This document shows positions 1 through 15,345 of a stretch of 64,000 bases of DNA, in pieces (position 1 is the first letter of the stretch; each line of letters opens with the position of its first letter). Made by a program: the position numbers and the translations under genes. The stretch is from Amphibalanus amphitrite. Lineage: Eukaryota > Arthropoda > Thecostraca > Balanomorpha > Balanidae. The stretch is taken from positions 1 through 64,000 of the forward strand of contig NW_024883458.1 in the NCBI RefSeq assembly GCF_019059575.1. Direction: 5' to 3'. The notes under the pieces were generated by a model. That model was not told the origin of the DNA. It saw only the letters and a program-made list of their open reading frames with translations, and made no database searches.

Positions 1-660
1 CGTGACGGAGGAAAGCGCTGCATCGTCGTCGTCAGCGGAGGCCACAGCGAGCGTGAGCTCCGAGGGTGACGCACACGCGTCGAGGCATCCGCCGGAGGCA
101 GCGTGACTGAAGGGACCAGTCCGCCAGCGGGACGCTACCGCCAGCGCTGGTTCCTCAGATCCTGAGGTTGCCGATAGTTCGGCTGTAGCCAGCAGGAGAA
201 GCTCACTGGGCCAGATTCCCTACGGCAGTGGCTACCATAGAGGCTTCGCCTCCCCTCCTACCTGGTGGCCTGTTCATCAGTACCCGGCCAACGCTTACTA
301 TCCAGCTTTCATCGATCGCTCTGATGCGGCCTCTGTCTCCGAAACTGCCGACGACCTCAAGTCGGCTGCCTCCACAACTCACGAAGTCTTCTCGGCACCT
401 CCCCCAGGTCACAGCCTGTCCGTCGTCGTTCTATCACACACCCTCAATACATCGCCGAATCTGACATACCCACCACTAGTGTCGTTCCTCCCGTAGACGA
501 GCAGCACGTCTACTCGTCCGGTGCCGTACTTCCGCGTGGTTACGGTGACGGCCTCGGTAGTCGGCACGTGCGACAGGGTAACATTCCCGGGTACTACGTG
601 CGGTGTGTGCGCCATGACAGCGGGCCGCCCAGTGTCAGTCTGGTGCCTTTTGCTGAGTAG
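1..660 (+). CDS. 3' end of an unidentified protein-coding gene, with frame breaks
   Basis: Protein-like sequence runs from the window edge to a TAG stop at 658-660, in more than one frame. A Ser/Ala/Glu-rich block lies at about 2-106. A second block at about 110-405 reads as a Ser/Pro/Tyr-rich segment including PYGSGYHRGF, PPTWWPVHQYPANAYY and DLKSAASTTHEVFSAPPPG. A third block, about 415-660, includes PQYIAESDIPTTSVVPPVDE and PGYYVRCVRHDSGPPSVSL before the stop. The second and third blocks meet near a C run at about 400-405, so a one-base indel (assembly error or real mutation) would explain the shift. Composition suggests a disordered C-terminal tail. No family is recognised. The 5' part lies outside the window. 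It could be a live gene with sequencing indels or a pseudogene. Confidence 0.45.
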
Positions 661-1084
661 AGAGGGGTTAAGGGTGACAGCATGAGGAATGACTTTGTTC
701 ATGTGTGTCGATGGGTGTTGAATGGTGTTGAAACTGTTTTGGATGGACTGGATTTGCTGTGTGGTTGCCGTTAATACCACTTTGTATGTCTCGTCACCAG
801 GCCAGCTCTATGTTGTGCTAGCTTTTAAATTGTGTTATTTCTGTGCCTTGAATTCTTCAAGCCACATTAGATAGATTTCGCCCTTAGCGAGATTCATTGG
901 TTCACAGCAAAACGTGTACCAAAATACTTTTAACTACTTGGTTACGGTTAACTGGAAATCGTTCCACTTGATTATCAGTGTCTCCTAAAATTCAGTACCA
1001 AGTGTGCTTCCTAGTCAGGCTTGGCCAGCTTGGTGTGATGTTGTGAAAGTGATTTGTTATTGTTGAGTGTGCAATGATCGAGCG

Positions 1085-1090
1085 AATAAA
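1085..1090 (+). promoter_or_regulatory. candidate poly(A) signal AATAAA
   Basis: AATAAA lies about 425 bp after the TAG at 658-660 and just before the piggyBac-like element at 1146. It fits the 3' UTR end of the upstream plus-strand gene. The interval 661-1084 is A/T-rich with no coding signal, consistent with 3' UTR. Confidence 0.4.
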
Positions 1091-1145
1091 GATGCCTTAT
1101 AAGTGCCTACGCTTGTCAGCATGTTTACTGTTTGAAAAGAGTTAA

Positions 1146-2122
1146 CCCGCGCACCGACGGGGGGGGTCGCGAATAGCGGGAAAACCGCGGCGCGTAGCGC
1201 CGCGAAATTTGGTATGACTATAACCTCATCAATTTTACACATGGTGTGCAAGTTTGAACCTCCTACCTTTTAAGATCAGGTCACCAGGTCACTTTGAATG
1301 ACCCAACCTCAAGTCACTTTTTGACAACTTTGTCACCGTGCCACAGCTACAGTAGATGTTGGAGGCCTTTGAAAGTCGCAGGATATTATTAGGTCATTAG
1401 TAGCTACAATTTGTATATCTCGGAATTTTGATATCGGTGACCTAAGGTCAGGTCAATTTCGCGACCTCCCCATTATAAGTCAATGGGGGAAAAATCAACT
1501 CCCTGTTTTTACCACTAAAACGGGTCGGAATGGCCCCATATATCATACATGACTTCATATACGATCAACCTTCACTACCTTGAGGTCTGTTTTGCTGTTG
1601 GGCAGCTGTGAGGTCATGTGACGTCATCAAAGGTCACCAAAGGTTTTTGGCCAATAACTCCGTATAGGAACAAGATACAGACGCGTGGATGGTCTCATTG
1701 TGTTCAGCTTGTCAAGACGCATCGAATGATATACATGATGACCTCGAGGTCACGTGACCTGAGGTCAACCTTTGACCTTGACCTTTCGAGGTCAACATAT
1801 ATATATCATTCGATGCGGATTGACGAGAGGATCACGATGATGCCCTTAGTTTGTTCCTATCTTGACTAATTCGAAAGTTATTCGAGAAAAACTCTCTCCA
1901 TATCTAGCGCCGCCATTTTGACTTTTTCGACCCCTGTGACGTCATCTTTGACCTGACCTGAAAATGACCTTTGTAAAAATTGTAGATCTTGACCGTGCGT
2001 ATCCGATGCCGTTTACCGCTTGTCGCTATCTTGCTTCGTTCTCGAGATCTCAGGGGGGGCGGTCATCCGCCCCCCCCCCCCCGTCGGTGCGAAGTTGGCG
2101 CAGACCCCCGTCGGTGCGCGGG
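1146..2122. mobile_element. piggyBac-like non-autonomous element (copy A)
   Basis: The element is bounded by TTAA at 1142-1145 and 2123-2126. Both ends start CCCGCGCACCGACGGGGG as inverted repeats. TTAA duplication with CCC...GGG termini is the hallmark of piggyBac-superfamily transposons. There is no transposase ORF; the body is full of AGGTCA/TGACCT motifs. Just inside the left end is a GC-rich inverted repeat (about 1180-1206). It is a diverged relative of copies B (4286-5471) and C (28931-30125), sharing the order of end, GC hairpin and AGGTCA-rich body. Superfamily assignment rests on ends and TTAA only. Confidence 0.75.
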
Positions 2123-2126
2123 TTAA

Positions 2127-3767
2127 TAATTGTGAATGTACCTACCCAAATTCAGAAGCTGTCGGATTTTAAATATACTTCTAGAATTATTTCACACATT
2201 AATTAAAAGTACAGTCAAAACGAATCGTGGATGCAAAGTAAAACAATAATGGTGCAAGAAACATGTCCTTTGGGTAATGTTTTTTCTAGGATATATTGTG
2301 CTTATGCATTAATACGATATCAATTAACGCGCGTTAAGTACCGCAAAATATTCCTGACCACTTTATTCACGGATGTCCGAGTCTAGACAAATGCCTGTAG
2401 CCCTGTAGATTCCTCCGATGACTGGCATCTCCATTCATAAGATAATGAAGTGATTGTTAGCAAAGTGACATCTCGAGCTGGCCGGACCATTTGGACTATT
2501 GCCCTCCTCTATGCACTCTCAGTTCTTCTCAGACCACGTTACGCAATGAACGCACACATTCGAACCTGTTTTTCTTGCTCGTGCATTCTTCACCGGTATG
2601 CCTCCATGGAAAGTGAGTGGGGTCGTCTTTACGGACAGCAAAAACTGGTCATGAGACGTGTCTTCGAGCGGTTAGAGAATGTGACCTGATGCTCAGAGGT
2701 CAATGGCTTAGAATGAGTGGTCGGTTTCGATAGAAGTGTCAGTTTATTCGATGGTATATCGTTTGATCACGGGTGATTTCATGTAGTCAGAAGGAAGGAT
2801 GATGCTGGTTGAAGAGAATGGCGGATATTGCACGCTGGTGATGTCCAAGACTGGTTTTTGAGGAGTGTTTTGTTGGATGCATTGAGCAAGGGCAGGGAGG
2901 TTCGGGATTGACTTTTCCTTTCGTTTGGATCAGGCCTGGCAGCAAGTCAGAGTGCTCTATGAAGAAAATGCGCCGTTGAAAGCACCAACGTAGTAGATCG
3001 TGTGAATGAATATCGCTCCCAAATGCGCTTCTGTAAATGATGAAGGCTGTGAATGAATATCGCTCCAAATGCGCTACGGTAAATGATGAAGGCTGTGTGG
3101 TGTTATTGTTACTGTTTCTATCGCAGTCTCTCAACTTCCAATGTTACCTTTACATGTTTCGTTGCAGTCACCCATGAAACAGGTATGCGTCAGGCATCGC
3201 AGAACGATGAGTGGGACTGGCAGAATCTTATGCGACAGCGACTGAGGGCTTATTAAATATACGTAGTGATACCTATCGATGTTCTTGAAGCTATAATTTT
3301 CGGAAATTTGAAATGCACTGATAAGAAAACTGCACCGTAAAGCAGAGTGGAAGAAACCATATCAGAAAATAGTGAGCCATATCGGAAACCTCGTTAAACA
3401 AAGTCGGAGAATGACGTAACGAACTGGACATTCAGCATTTTAAAGGGACTTTTACCTTATTTCCATTCGGCTGAAACCAGAATCCTAACAGATATTCATT
3501 TCCTTTCCATTCCCATGGCTTCGTGTCTCGGCATGAACCCTCAGACATTCGAAAGTGTCTGATCGGCATCTATAGCTCGCATGGGTGTGCAGTCATGTAT
3601 TCAGAATTGTGAGCCGGTAACCACTTACTGCTGGTGAAGTGGAGTTTGTTTATGCCTGAATAGCATTCGGAAACTATCATATTTTCATTGAAATAAATTC
3701 CCATTTTTTCACATTCTGTTCCTAAACCTAAGCAATGATTTGAATGAGTTTGAGATTTGAATGAGAG
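2127..3767. other. intergenic, no gene recognised
   Basis: Short ORFs only, none resembling a known family. One short local duplication is visible: a segment containing GTGAATGAATATCGCTCC occurs at about 3000-3038 and again at about 3050-3088. Confidence 0.4.
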
Positions 3768-4241
3768 CCAGGGCTGCGGAGTCGATGAATTTTAGGATGA
3801 CTCTGACTCTTATTCCGTCTCAAACTCCGACTTCGACTCCGAACGGTTCTATTAAAGTCCATACCTATCATGATATTGAAGTTAATAATCGAGATGTTTT
3901 TTGTCTTGCCTGAAACGATCGATTGTGCGTTCCAAGGCTTTGCGTTGCAAATATGTAATAACATGCAGAATTAAAAAGCAGGCTCTGGGAAATTCATGAT
4001 CTTCTGCTTCTTTCGCTAAAAACGTTCGGCCATAACAGCAAACTGGCCTTTTTTCGACAAAGTCTAATTTTGAGCGCAGTATCGTCAATCAAACAGGTGC
4101 AGGGCATGACGTTGAGCCATACAGCGTTTACTCCGACGCCGGAGTCGGAGTCAGTAAGATTTTGGCGACTCCGACTCCGACTCCGGGCAGAACTGTCGAC
4201 CCCGATGGACTCCAGCTCCGACTCCGACTCCGCAGCCCTGG
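3768..4241. mobile_element. TIR element of the 'GGCTGCGGAGTCGGAGT' family
   Basis: The left end reads CCAGGGCTGCGGAGTCG and the right end GACTCCGCAGCCCTGG, an imperfect inverted pair. Arms are expanded by trinucleotide-like GACTCC/GGAGTC repeats, also seen internally at about 4135-4190. A 100-bp relative lies at 31774-31873, and a GGCTCC variant at 58432-59032. There is no coding capacity, so it is a MITE-like element of unknown superfamily. Confidence 0.6.
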
Positions 4242-4285
4242 TTATAACATATCAATTACCATTCGAAGCATTGCCATTCAATTAA

Positions 4286-5471
4286 CCCGCGCCCAGCTGG
4301 GGGGGTGTTTGAACACCCCCCTTGTGGTTTTTCGCGAATATCTCAAAAACGGCGGCGCGGAGCGCCGCCGTTTTTGGTACACCTTATCATACATCAATTC
4401 TACACATGTTGTAAAAATTTCAGACCAAGGTCATTCAAGGTCAGGTCACCAGGTCACTTGAAGTGACCTCACCTCATAAAAAGTTTCAATGTCTGTCATA
4501 GCTACACCAAGTGACCGATCGCTTTGAAACTTTCAGCGATTGCTGAGAGCAATAGCATGTACAAAATGTATATCTCAGAATTTTGATATCGATGACCTAA
4601 GGTCAGGTCAATTTTGCGACCTCCCCATTATAAGTCAATGGGAGAAAATTGAAATGCGCCTCTTTTGGACGAAAGACATTATAAACACTCCTAAACACCG
4701 AATTACAAGTGGTTTAGACACACTGAACATGAAAATGGCGTCCGTGACCCTTGTTTATGCCCTGAGGTCATCTTAGGTCACGAATGGTATCTAACAGTTT
4801 TTCGCAAATAGCTTTTGATAGAGGCATGCTAGAGCGATGAAAACGCCTTAGATGTGTTCAGCTCGACGATACGGATCGACTGATATGCAACATGATCCTT
4901 TCCGGTCAGGTCATGACCTTGACCTGAGGTCAAATTTTCAAGTTGACCTTTCAAAGTCAAGTTATAGTTCATTCGATGCGTCTTGACGAGAGGAACACGA
5001 TGACGGTAAAAAAACCTCGTACAGGGCTTGGGTCAAAAGTTATTGGAGAAAAACTGTTTCCGAAAAAAATCGGCTATTTTTGCAGTTTTTGCCCCCTGCA
5101 GGCAAAACCGTTGAAGTTTGGTCAAATCTGAGAGAATAACTCAGAAAGGGCGTTAATAGGGCTATCTAATGCGCTTTTCCGCGGCGCTGTAGCTCTATTG
5201 GTTCCCGAGTTATGCGTTGGCTTCTTGGAAATTTTCGACATTCGACCTGGAAATCGGCGAAATTTTGCCTTCCATGACCTCTGGTGACCTGACCTTTGAC
5301 CTGACCAAAAAATTGACCGAAGTGATTTCGTCATTATTTTTGACGCTCTTTCGAACGCCGCCTTCCGCGTATCGCTACGTGGCCCAGGAGCCGAGTTACA
5401 AGGGGGGTGTTCAAACACCCCCCCCCCCCCCAGCAGGGCGTGGAAATCCAGGACCCCCAGCCGGGCGCGGG
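4286..5471 (+). mobile_element. piggyBac-like non-autonomous element (copy B)
   Basis: TTAA at 4282-4285 and 5472-5475 flanks a 1186-bp element whose ends start CCCGCGCCCAGCTGGGGG on the left and CCCGCGCCCGGCTGGGGG on the inverted right. Near the left end a GC-rich inverted repeat (about 4347-4376, core GCGGCGCGGAGCGCCGC) precedes a tract dense in AGGTCA/TGACCT. Copy C at 28931-30125 is a close homologue in the opposite orientation. Short ORFs such as 4540-4776 are conserved in copy C but look like by-products of recent copying, with no transposase motif. Confidence 0.8.
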
Positions 5472-5694
5472 TTAACTGCCAATTAACCGCTTGCCATTAC
5501 AAATAAGGCGTCGCAACCCGCTCCTATCATCATTACAATGACACTTATAGCCGACAACCCTCCTTTTTTGTATAGCAAAGAAAAAAAGTTTTTTTTTCAA
5601 CCAAAAATGCTACGGTTAGCGGCGACATCTCCATTTCGAGATTAACAGAGAAAATAACAAAGTCCCTGCTAGCCGCGTCAGCGACGGGACGAAG

Positions 5695-5950
5695 GCGAGA
5701 GCATATAGAGTAACGGAGGCGCAGGGAGAGATGACAGAGCCGCCAGGTAGAGTGACAGAGCCGCTGGTAGAGTGGCAAGGCATAACCGCCGCGCCGGTAC
5801 TGTAAAATCCATCGGTAGAGTAAGAGCCAAAGGGAGAGTAACGGAGGCTCGAACAGACTGGCTGAGCCATCGGTAGAGTAAGAGCCCAAGGGAGCGTAGC
5901 GGATGCGCAGGGAGAGTGACAGGCGCGGGCAGAGTAACGGATGCGACAGA
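5695..5950. repeat. degenerate minisatellite (GAGAGTAACGGA-like)
   Basis: Imperfect units containing GGGAGAGTAACGGAGGC and CATCGGTAGAGTAAGAGCC recur; two clear copies start near 5812 and 5870, about 58 bp apart. Long ORFs over this interval in several frames are low-complexity by-products. Confidence 0.5.
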
Positions 5951-7147
5951 GAGAGAGTGTCGGCTTGTGTCGGGTGCGGCGCGTGGCGCACTGAACACGG
6001 CCCGTGTGCCGGTCGGGGCGGCAGTCGGTGCGCAGCGGCGGCGGCGAGCGGTCGGTTCGAGCTGATCGGCGGTCACACGGACGGACTCGACTACACAGGT
6101 CAGAGAGACGCCTCCAGAGGTGCGGGCATCGGGGCGGACGCGAGGTGTTATGCTAAACGGACGAGCCGTGAGAGTAGACAAGCCGTCTTTTATTATTGAT
6201 GCGAGAAGTGAGGTGACGTCAACACAACGCCAGTTGGGATAGTTTTGAAGCCAGGTGTCGTGTTTGACACTTGAGTAATTAGACACAAGACTTTAAGCTG
6301 CGGTCTGTGTCGCTGCTTAGTACTGAGGTGATACAGCTCAGAAGCGAGCTGTCACACTCAAGATGTGAGCTAGGTCGCCTGTAAGTGGCGGATGCAGACA
6401 AATATGCAAGCAAGCGCAGATCAGATGCAGGGTGGTATGCAGATTGACACTACTGCACAATGCACAGCGTCTGATTGTCATGCCAAATGCTGATTATTTT
6501 CGGTAACTCTTCCGTCTTCGAACATTATCTGACTGAGCCTTGCCGTTAAACATTGCTGGGAAGTTGCTCGATACTTCGATGAGATTTGAACTTTTCGCTG
6601 GCTGATACAAAGCGATTTTAGTACATATATGTACCCCCTACCCACCCCCGAAATTGATTAAGATATGCCGCTTTCCCTGAGAAAAGAGCACTGAATTTTA
6701 ATGACAAAAGTGTTTTTTGAAGCTGTTCAACAAGCACAAAAAGCAAGTCAAATGGAAAACTGGGAGCTCTTGAATTATTTCATGGCTTCTGTTTTATTTT
6801 CTAAATACAATATTTTTAGATGTAAGTTAGAATGTTTTTGTTATTCACGTTTCACGTTGTGGCTTCAACTATTGCTTCAACATTTGCTATTGGCTTCAGT
6901 TAATGTTTTTGCTAACTTGTGTTTGAAATCTGCAAAAGCGAAAATAAAAGCATAGTTAAAGAACATTAATTCTGAAAACATTTGAAAAAGAGACGTTGCT
7001 CAGCGTTCATAAGCAAGCCGTTGTTAAACAATCGGCATGGATTGACTTCCTTGACTGAAATGTCTTCGTATCATGTTGTCAAACTAATTTCTCTTTGATT
7101 TGAAAAAGGCCCCTATGCTCATGTTACGGTAGTAAGATGATAATGAA
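5951..7147. other. intergenic, no gene recognised
   Basis: A GC-rich patch at about 5960-6160 grades into A/T-rich sequence. ORFs are short and resemble nothing known. The patch could be a promoter or UTR but carries no clear splice or start signals. Confidence 0.35.
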
Positions 7148-7262
7148 ATTAGGCAAAAAAAAATATTGATACCTAAAGGTATTTGGACTTGCGTCGTCTT
7201 CGGAATGTCGCCACATTCCGAAGACGACGCAAGTCTAAATATATCTCTTGTTTTGCCTTATT
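7148..7262. repeat. long perfect hairpin
   Basis: A 23-bp perfect inverted repeat (7186-7208 and 7213-7235) closes on a 4-base CGCC loop. Pairing continues about 5 bp outward with one G-T pair. Outer arms also match loosely: AGGCAAAA near 7151 against TTTTGCCT near 7250. It could be a small palindromic element, a miRNA-like precursor or a structural terminator; no flanking gene favours one. Confidence 0.7.
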
Positions 7263-10200
7263 CCACTCATCTTGATGGTGCCCAGATGCTCTTCTGAATG
7301 CATAATATTACAATACAAATAAAATAAATAACAAAAATGGTAAATAAATTGAAAGTGAGCATAAATATAGGTACTCATGTTAGTTTTTTTTTCATTTTCA
7401 CATGTCTTATGACAAAATCAAATTGCCAGTAAGTATTGCGCTTTGAGAGAGCATTTTGCAGAAAACATTATTTTTTATGCTTCACTACAAAACGCTCTGT
7501 TTAAAAGCCAATGCAGCAAACGGGTTGTTCTACCCCAAATTGAAATTTACTTTAGGCATGTTTTCAACAGCACTTGGAATAAAACCTCAGCAGAAACTTC
7601 AGATGATTTGAAGAAACACGTGGTAATGTGCTGGCCTTTTATGCGTGCCTTAGTTTGTTTATTCAACCACATATTTTCATTACAATTTTGACAGCTTAAT
7701 AAGATTGCAGTATTACATGCTTTTAAATAATCGAGGATAAATGTTTTCAAACTTATCGGTATCCAAACCAGAAGAACGTCTGGCCCATTGAGCGCGCTCA
7801 AGGCCAGATTTACTACGTCTGTACTACGCGAGCCGTCTGTCAAGGACGCATTCCTGCCTGTTGAACAGGTTAAACCGGGCCCAACTAGCCACCCCTTCTG
7901 CAGACAGAACGAGTCAGGCTGCAAAAATCCTTCACCCCACGCTCCTCCGGCAAAATGACCTATCCTCATGACCAGGAGGCATACAACAAGCACTGGCACG
8001 TGATTGAAACGAAGATGAAGTTTCCAACGAATCTCGGCCACGGAAGCCGTTGCGGAGCATCCGTGAAGGATGCGATTTCGAGAGCGAGAAAACGTGCTAA
8101 ATGTGGTGTGAATGCCGCCAGTGATCGGTGCGCGCTGAATGGTAATGGGCTCGTGTGAGAAATGGGAGCGCTCTGAGTCCACGGGCGCTGCGAGCGAAAG
8201 CGAGGCAAGGTCCGGCTCGGCCAACGGTGATCTGGATTCCCGCGGCCTCGTCGTCATGGTATACTGCGCTAACTGGCTGATCGAGTTGTTTGGTAAACAG
8301 ACACTCTTCCGTTTTCAGCGTGTTTCTGGCTCGCTTCGGATACATATCAGCCAATAAAACTGTACTCTTCCACCATTTCATATAATTAGTTCCATTAATT
8401 GAAAGTATATGCGTATAGCATCACCGAGGTCGAATTTCGCGTTCGTTTTCCAGTCGTTTGGTTCGGTCTGATTCGCTGCGGTTCAACACTGCCAGTCATC
8501 GTTCGTCACGGGCGACTGCACGTGCACTTCCTTCTGCTAATTTCTACAGCAGTTGGATGAATTTCTACAGATCTCGACTGGCTTCAATTTAGGGCGAAAT
8601 TGAACCCACGTGATTCGCCAGATGTCTTTCGGTGTAATCGACCGTAAAATCGTAATTCTCTAGTTGAGGCCACTGTACTTGTTCTGGTTAAAAAAAAAAA
8701 ATCCTGCAAAAGGCAACAAAGGACCACTTTTAAGATCTTGTGAAAATTTTGAAAACATTGCGAGAAAGCATTTACCAGTACTGATGCCTGTTTGATCGAC
8801 CTTCCGTACCGATGTTCGAATTTATTTATCATAGCTACCAACTTTTTATCAAACCTCCAAAAGTATTGTGACCTCCAGTCCTGTCCCGCTCGTGTCAGTG
8901 ACCCGCTGTCCTCCACCCCTGGGGCGGCTGGGGCGACCCGCGTGACCACCCAGTCCTCCACCTGTGTCCCGGGGGCAGCCACAGCCGGTCACTCTCGCCA
9001 CTGGAGATGTGGGCCACCTCGTGAGCCGCTCGCTCGCCGGCAGTCCCCCACCCTCAGCGGGGCTTTCTCTCCGCGCGGCGCGGCCTCCTGAATAACGGCG
9101 CCCGATTACACGCGCGGCGCCTCTGGCCAGACAGTCAGGCTCACTGCCAATAGATCGGTAAAGTAGCTGTGTAAATAGGATTCACGAGTGGAGAAGTGCA
9201 GTCGCGGTTTCACCGGATGCGAGCATACGAGCGCGGAGGTACTGTGAGGTTGCAGAGGAGTGACGCTTGCAGACTGCATGTGCCATATATGTCGTCGTGA
9301 GTGACGGAAAAAGGGGGCCTGTTTTTTTATGACTATGAGAGTGGGCCTTTTGCAAAAATGACAATGGACAAATGACTAAATGAGCGTTCTTTACTAAATG
9401 CGTTGATGCTCATTACTCGTGAGCGCGCAACGTTGTCGTATTCCACCAAATCTTGTTTTTGAACAGCAGCAGGCTTATTTTTTTTTTTTTTTTTAGATGA
9501 GTAGCGACTATAACTGGATGCCCGATGCTCATGAATGCACTGTTTTGCTCTGTTTAGCTTAGTTTAGACTGCGAGACATTGGAATTATCAGGTATCGTCC
9601 TGAAGCATTTATAATTTTCCATGTCTGTTACGTAAAAATCATAAACTGGTTGGAAGGAAACGATAATTAGCGAAAATCGGTAGGTACCGAATAAGCTATC
9701 TTGGAGACTGTTTTGTTGCGGTAAATTTATACCAAATTCATACTCTTTTCGTGAATACTGGCGCTTGAAGTTCATGAGCGATGTCCTTGGCAACTGCCTT
9801 TTACCGCGATAATGGTTGACGACCGTGGGAGACGCACCTAGCCGTCCATCACTCATCTCCACTATTTAACGCGGTTTACACCGGTTTACTCACACAACGC
9901 CAGTTCACGTAGGGTTTCTTCACTTGTATAGGGTTTCGCATATGTAGTGCTTGTGTCATGTGTGAATGCAGTCTGTTGGGGCTGGAAACTGATTTCAGTG
10001 CACTAATATGCGTGTTCGTGGGAATCATTTTTCGCATGCGAGGTTGAAACTGTTGCAAAAGAAATGATGAACTTCAAGCCCACTTTGTGTTACAGCCATA
10101 GTTCACAGTGACTGACTGCTGTTTCACGTACATCGAATGACTGGTGAAAGTGTTACCAATCGAAACCATGGAATTCTTAATTCAAGATTTAATGTGTAAG

Positions 10201-11257
10201 ATGTCACGTGAAAATTGAAAACAGCCGTAGCCTAAACATCGGCGACATAACAGTCACTTCATCCCAAAAGATCTTTCCAAAAGGGCATTTAGCTACGGTG
10301 CCTTTTTCACCGAAATCAGGTGCGATAGCTCGTGGCAAGCAGTGAACCGAACCGCAGGTTACGCTTTCTGCCGGGTAAAGGCTGAGCCACGCGTCCCTAC
10401 AGCGTGCGTTTCCGTCGTTATGGATGATTCTGAATGGGAAACTTCCCACTGAGGCGGACTCCTCGCTTTTGTTTGGTCGCTGATCGTTTAAGTGGATGGA
10501 AACGGGAAATTTACTGCGGTGGACAAGCAGGTCGATGGAGTTGAGTTATACAGAACTGGTCCAGGTCGTCTATTTAGGTTGCGCATAGCTTACGGTCTCT
10601 TTTCTAAGATCATGTGACATCGCAATGGAGGTGCATTTAACAGATCCTGGACGCTACTGAAACTTCCAGCTCGTCATTTGTTGATGCTGTTCATTTGCTC
10701 ACTGCGTTTCCATTGTCAGCATTACTTCGGCCAACTCGAACGTTTAGCTTAGCTTTGGTCCGCATTCTGCTTATAGGGTATACAAACGACAAAGAGACAC
10801 TTATCTTACATCTGTCAAAAAGATCACATCCGTGGCAGAGATGACGTGAAGCCAGTCGAGAAGCCTCATCTTAGTATAATGAGTTTCACCGAACCAATAA
10901 AGGGTAGTCGAATCATTTAGTCCTTGGATTCGGGTCAAATGCTTCATTCATTCATTCCACTCAAAATTCATTCATTAATTTCCATCGACTTCGCTCGAGT
11001 AATTTCTCGTCGATGGTTCTTCAACGGGTCAGAGACATTTGAATTATACGACCTCAAATTGCATAGAAAATATGTACTAGATTATCAGAAGTGATCGCAT
11101 GACTGCTGTTCTCAGAACTCCGAGAAGTCAATGCTGCCTTCGCCATTCATTATTACCCATACCTATTATTTCTTGTGGGTATTTCTTGCTACATTACATT
11201 ACAAGTTCACGAATTATGCACATGAATGTGTGTTTGACAGAGCTGTCTTTTACTAGC
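7263..11257. other. intergenic, no gene recognised
   Basis: Mostly A/T-rich unique sequence. A GC-rich stretch at about 8880-9120 could be a CpG-type promoter or exon, but no splice-supported coding path was found. A poly(T) run lies near 9478-9495. Short ORFs in both directions lack recognisable motifs. Confidence 0.35.
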
Positions 11258-11267
11258 ATCACAAGTC

Positions 11268-12298
11268 GGTGCGAGCGACTTTAGCGAGTGTCATTTGAGC
11301 GAACGTCATTTGAGCGAACCATTTTCAGCGAATGGCAATTCAGCGATTATCAATTTCATCGATTATCAAATATAGCGATTATCAATTTTAGCGAAAGCTA
11401 TGTTTCAGCGACATCTATTTCGTCGACTACAATTTGAGCGACTGTCAGTTCAGCGAAACATTTCATCGTCCTGTAACGGTGGATTTTTTTTTCTTTTGCG
11501 AGCGTACCTATCCGTACGAATGTTTCCGGAATTTCTCATGGTTTTCCAGAACTGGATGGCGGATGTCGCGCGTTCAAAGGTCAGACATTGAGCTCCAAAT
11601 TTAATGCTACTTTGTCAAAAATTCCAACGGTTCAATTCCCCCCCCCCCCCCCACCGCACCCTGCTCTTTGTTAATAATGGTGACCAAACGTTTGTTCAGA
11701 GATCAATATTGCTTTTGCTTTTTTCGCGAAATTGCCCCGCTTGAATTTGGATCAGTTCCCCATGTTGTAAAATTTGTTCTTGCCCCAAGCACCGTACGAA
11801 TGTCCAGGTATTTGGGTGAGGTCCCTGAAACATAGACTGGATTCCCCTGTGCCATCTCTCTAGTTTATTATTGGTCCTTGGCATTCCTTCCGTCGCCCTA
11901 TCTCTCACGTTCCGCATTTTCAATTCAAATTTTGCCCGCCTCCTTTCCCTCCCATGCACCCCTTGTTGGTCGTCCGATGTACATATGTATGTGTCTTCAA
12001 AATTCAAATGATGCGTAAAGAGGTGCAATAATTTCCGAAAAGTAGCAAATGATTGACTTTCGTCGCGTTCGGTCTTTCGCTGTAACTGCATCGCTCAATT
12101 GGTCTCCCACTGACCACCATATATTCGCTCAATCTGGTTTCGCTGATTCTGGTCCTCGCTTAAGTTGATAATCGCTGTGACTGAATTCGCCGACTTGACA
12201 ATCGCTGAAAAAGCCAATCGCTTAAATTGATAATCGCTGAAAATGTTTCGCTCAAATGTCGCTCGCTGAAATGACATTCGCTCAGGTGTCGCAGAACC
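11268..12298. mobile_element. Mutator-like non-autonomous element with 10-bp TSD
   Basis: ATCACAAGTC occurs at 11258-11267 and again at 12299-12308, directly flanking the element. The ends start GGTGCGAGCGAC (left) and GGTTCTGCGACACC (right, inverted). They lead into long subterminal arrays of AGCGA(A) spaced by AT-rich words such as TTATCAATTT, inverted on the two sides (about 11270-11450 and 12120-12295). A 9-11 bp target duplication with long repetitive ends suggests a MULE-type element. There is no transposase ORF. The centre has a C run near 11639. Confidence 0.6.
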
Positions 12299-12308
12299 AT
12301 CACAAGTC

Positions 12309-15345
<3,037 letters not shown>

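Noticed and set aside
4540-4776. 78-residue ORF conserved between two loci (29626-29862)
   Set aside because: Conservation follows from recent copying of the piggyBac-like element; no domain and no equivalent intact ORF in copy A.
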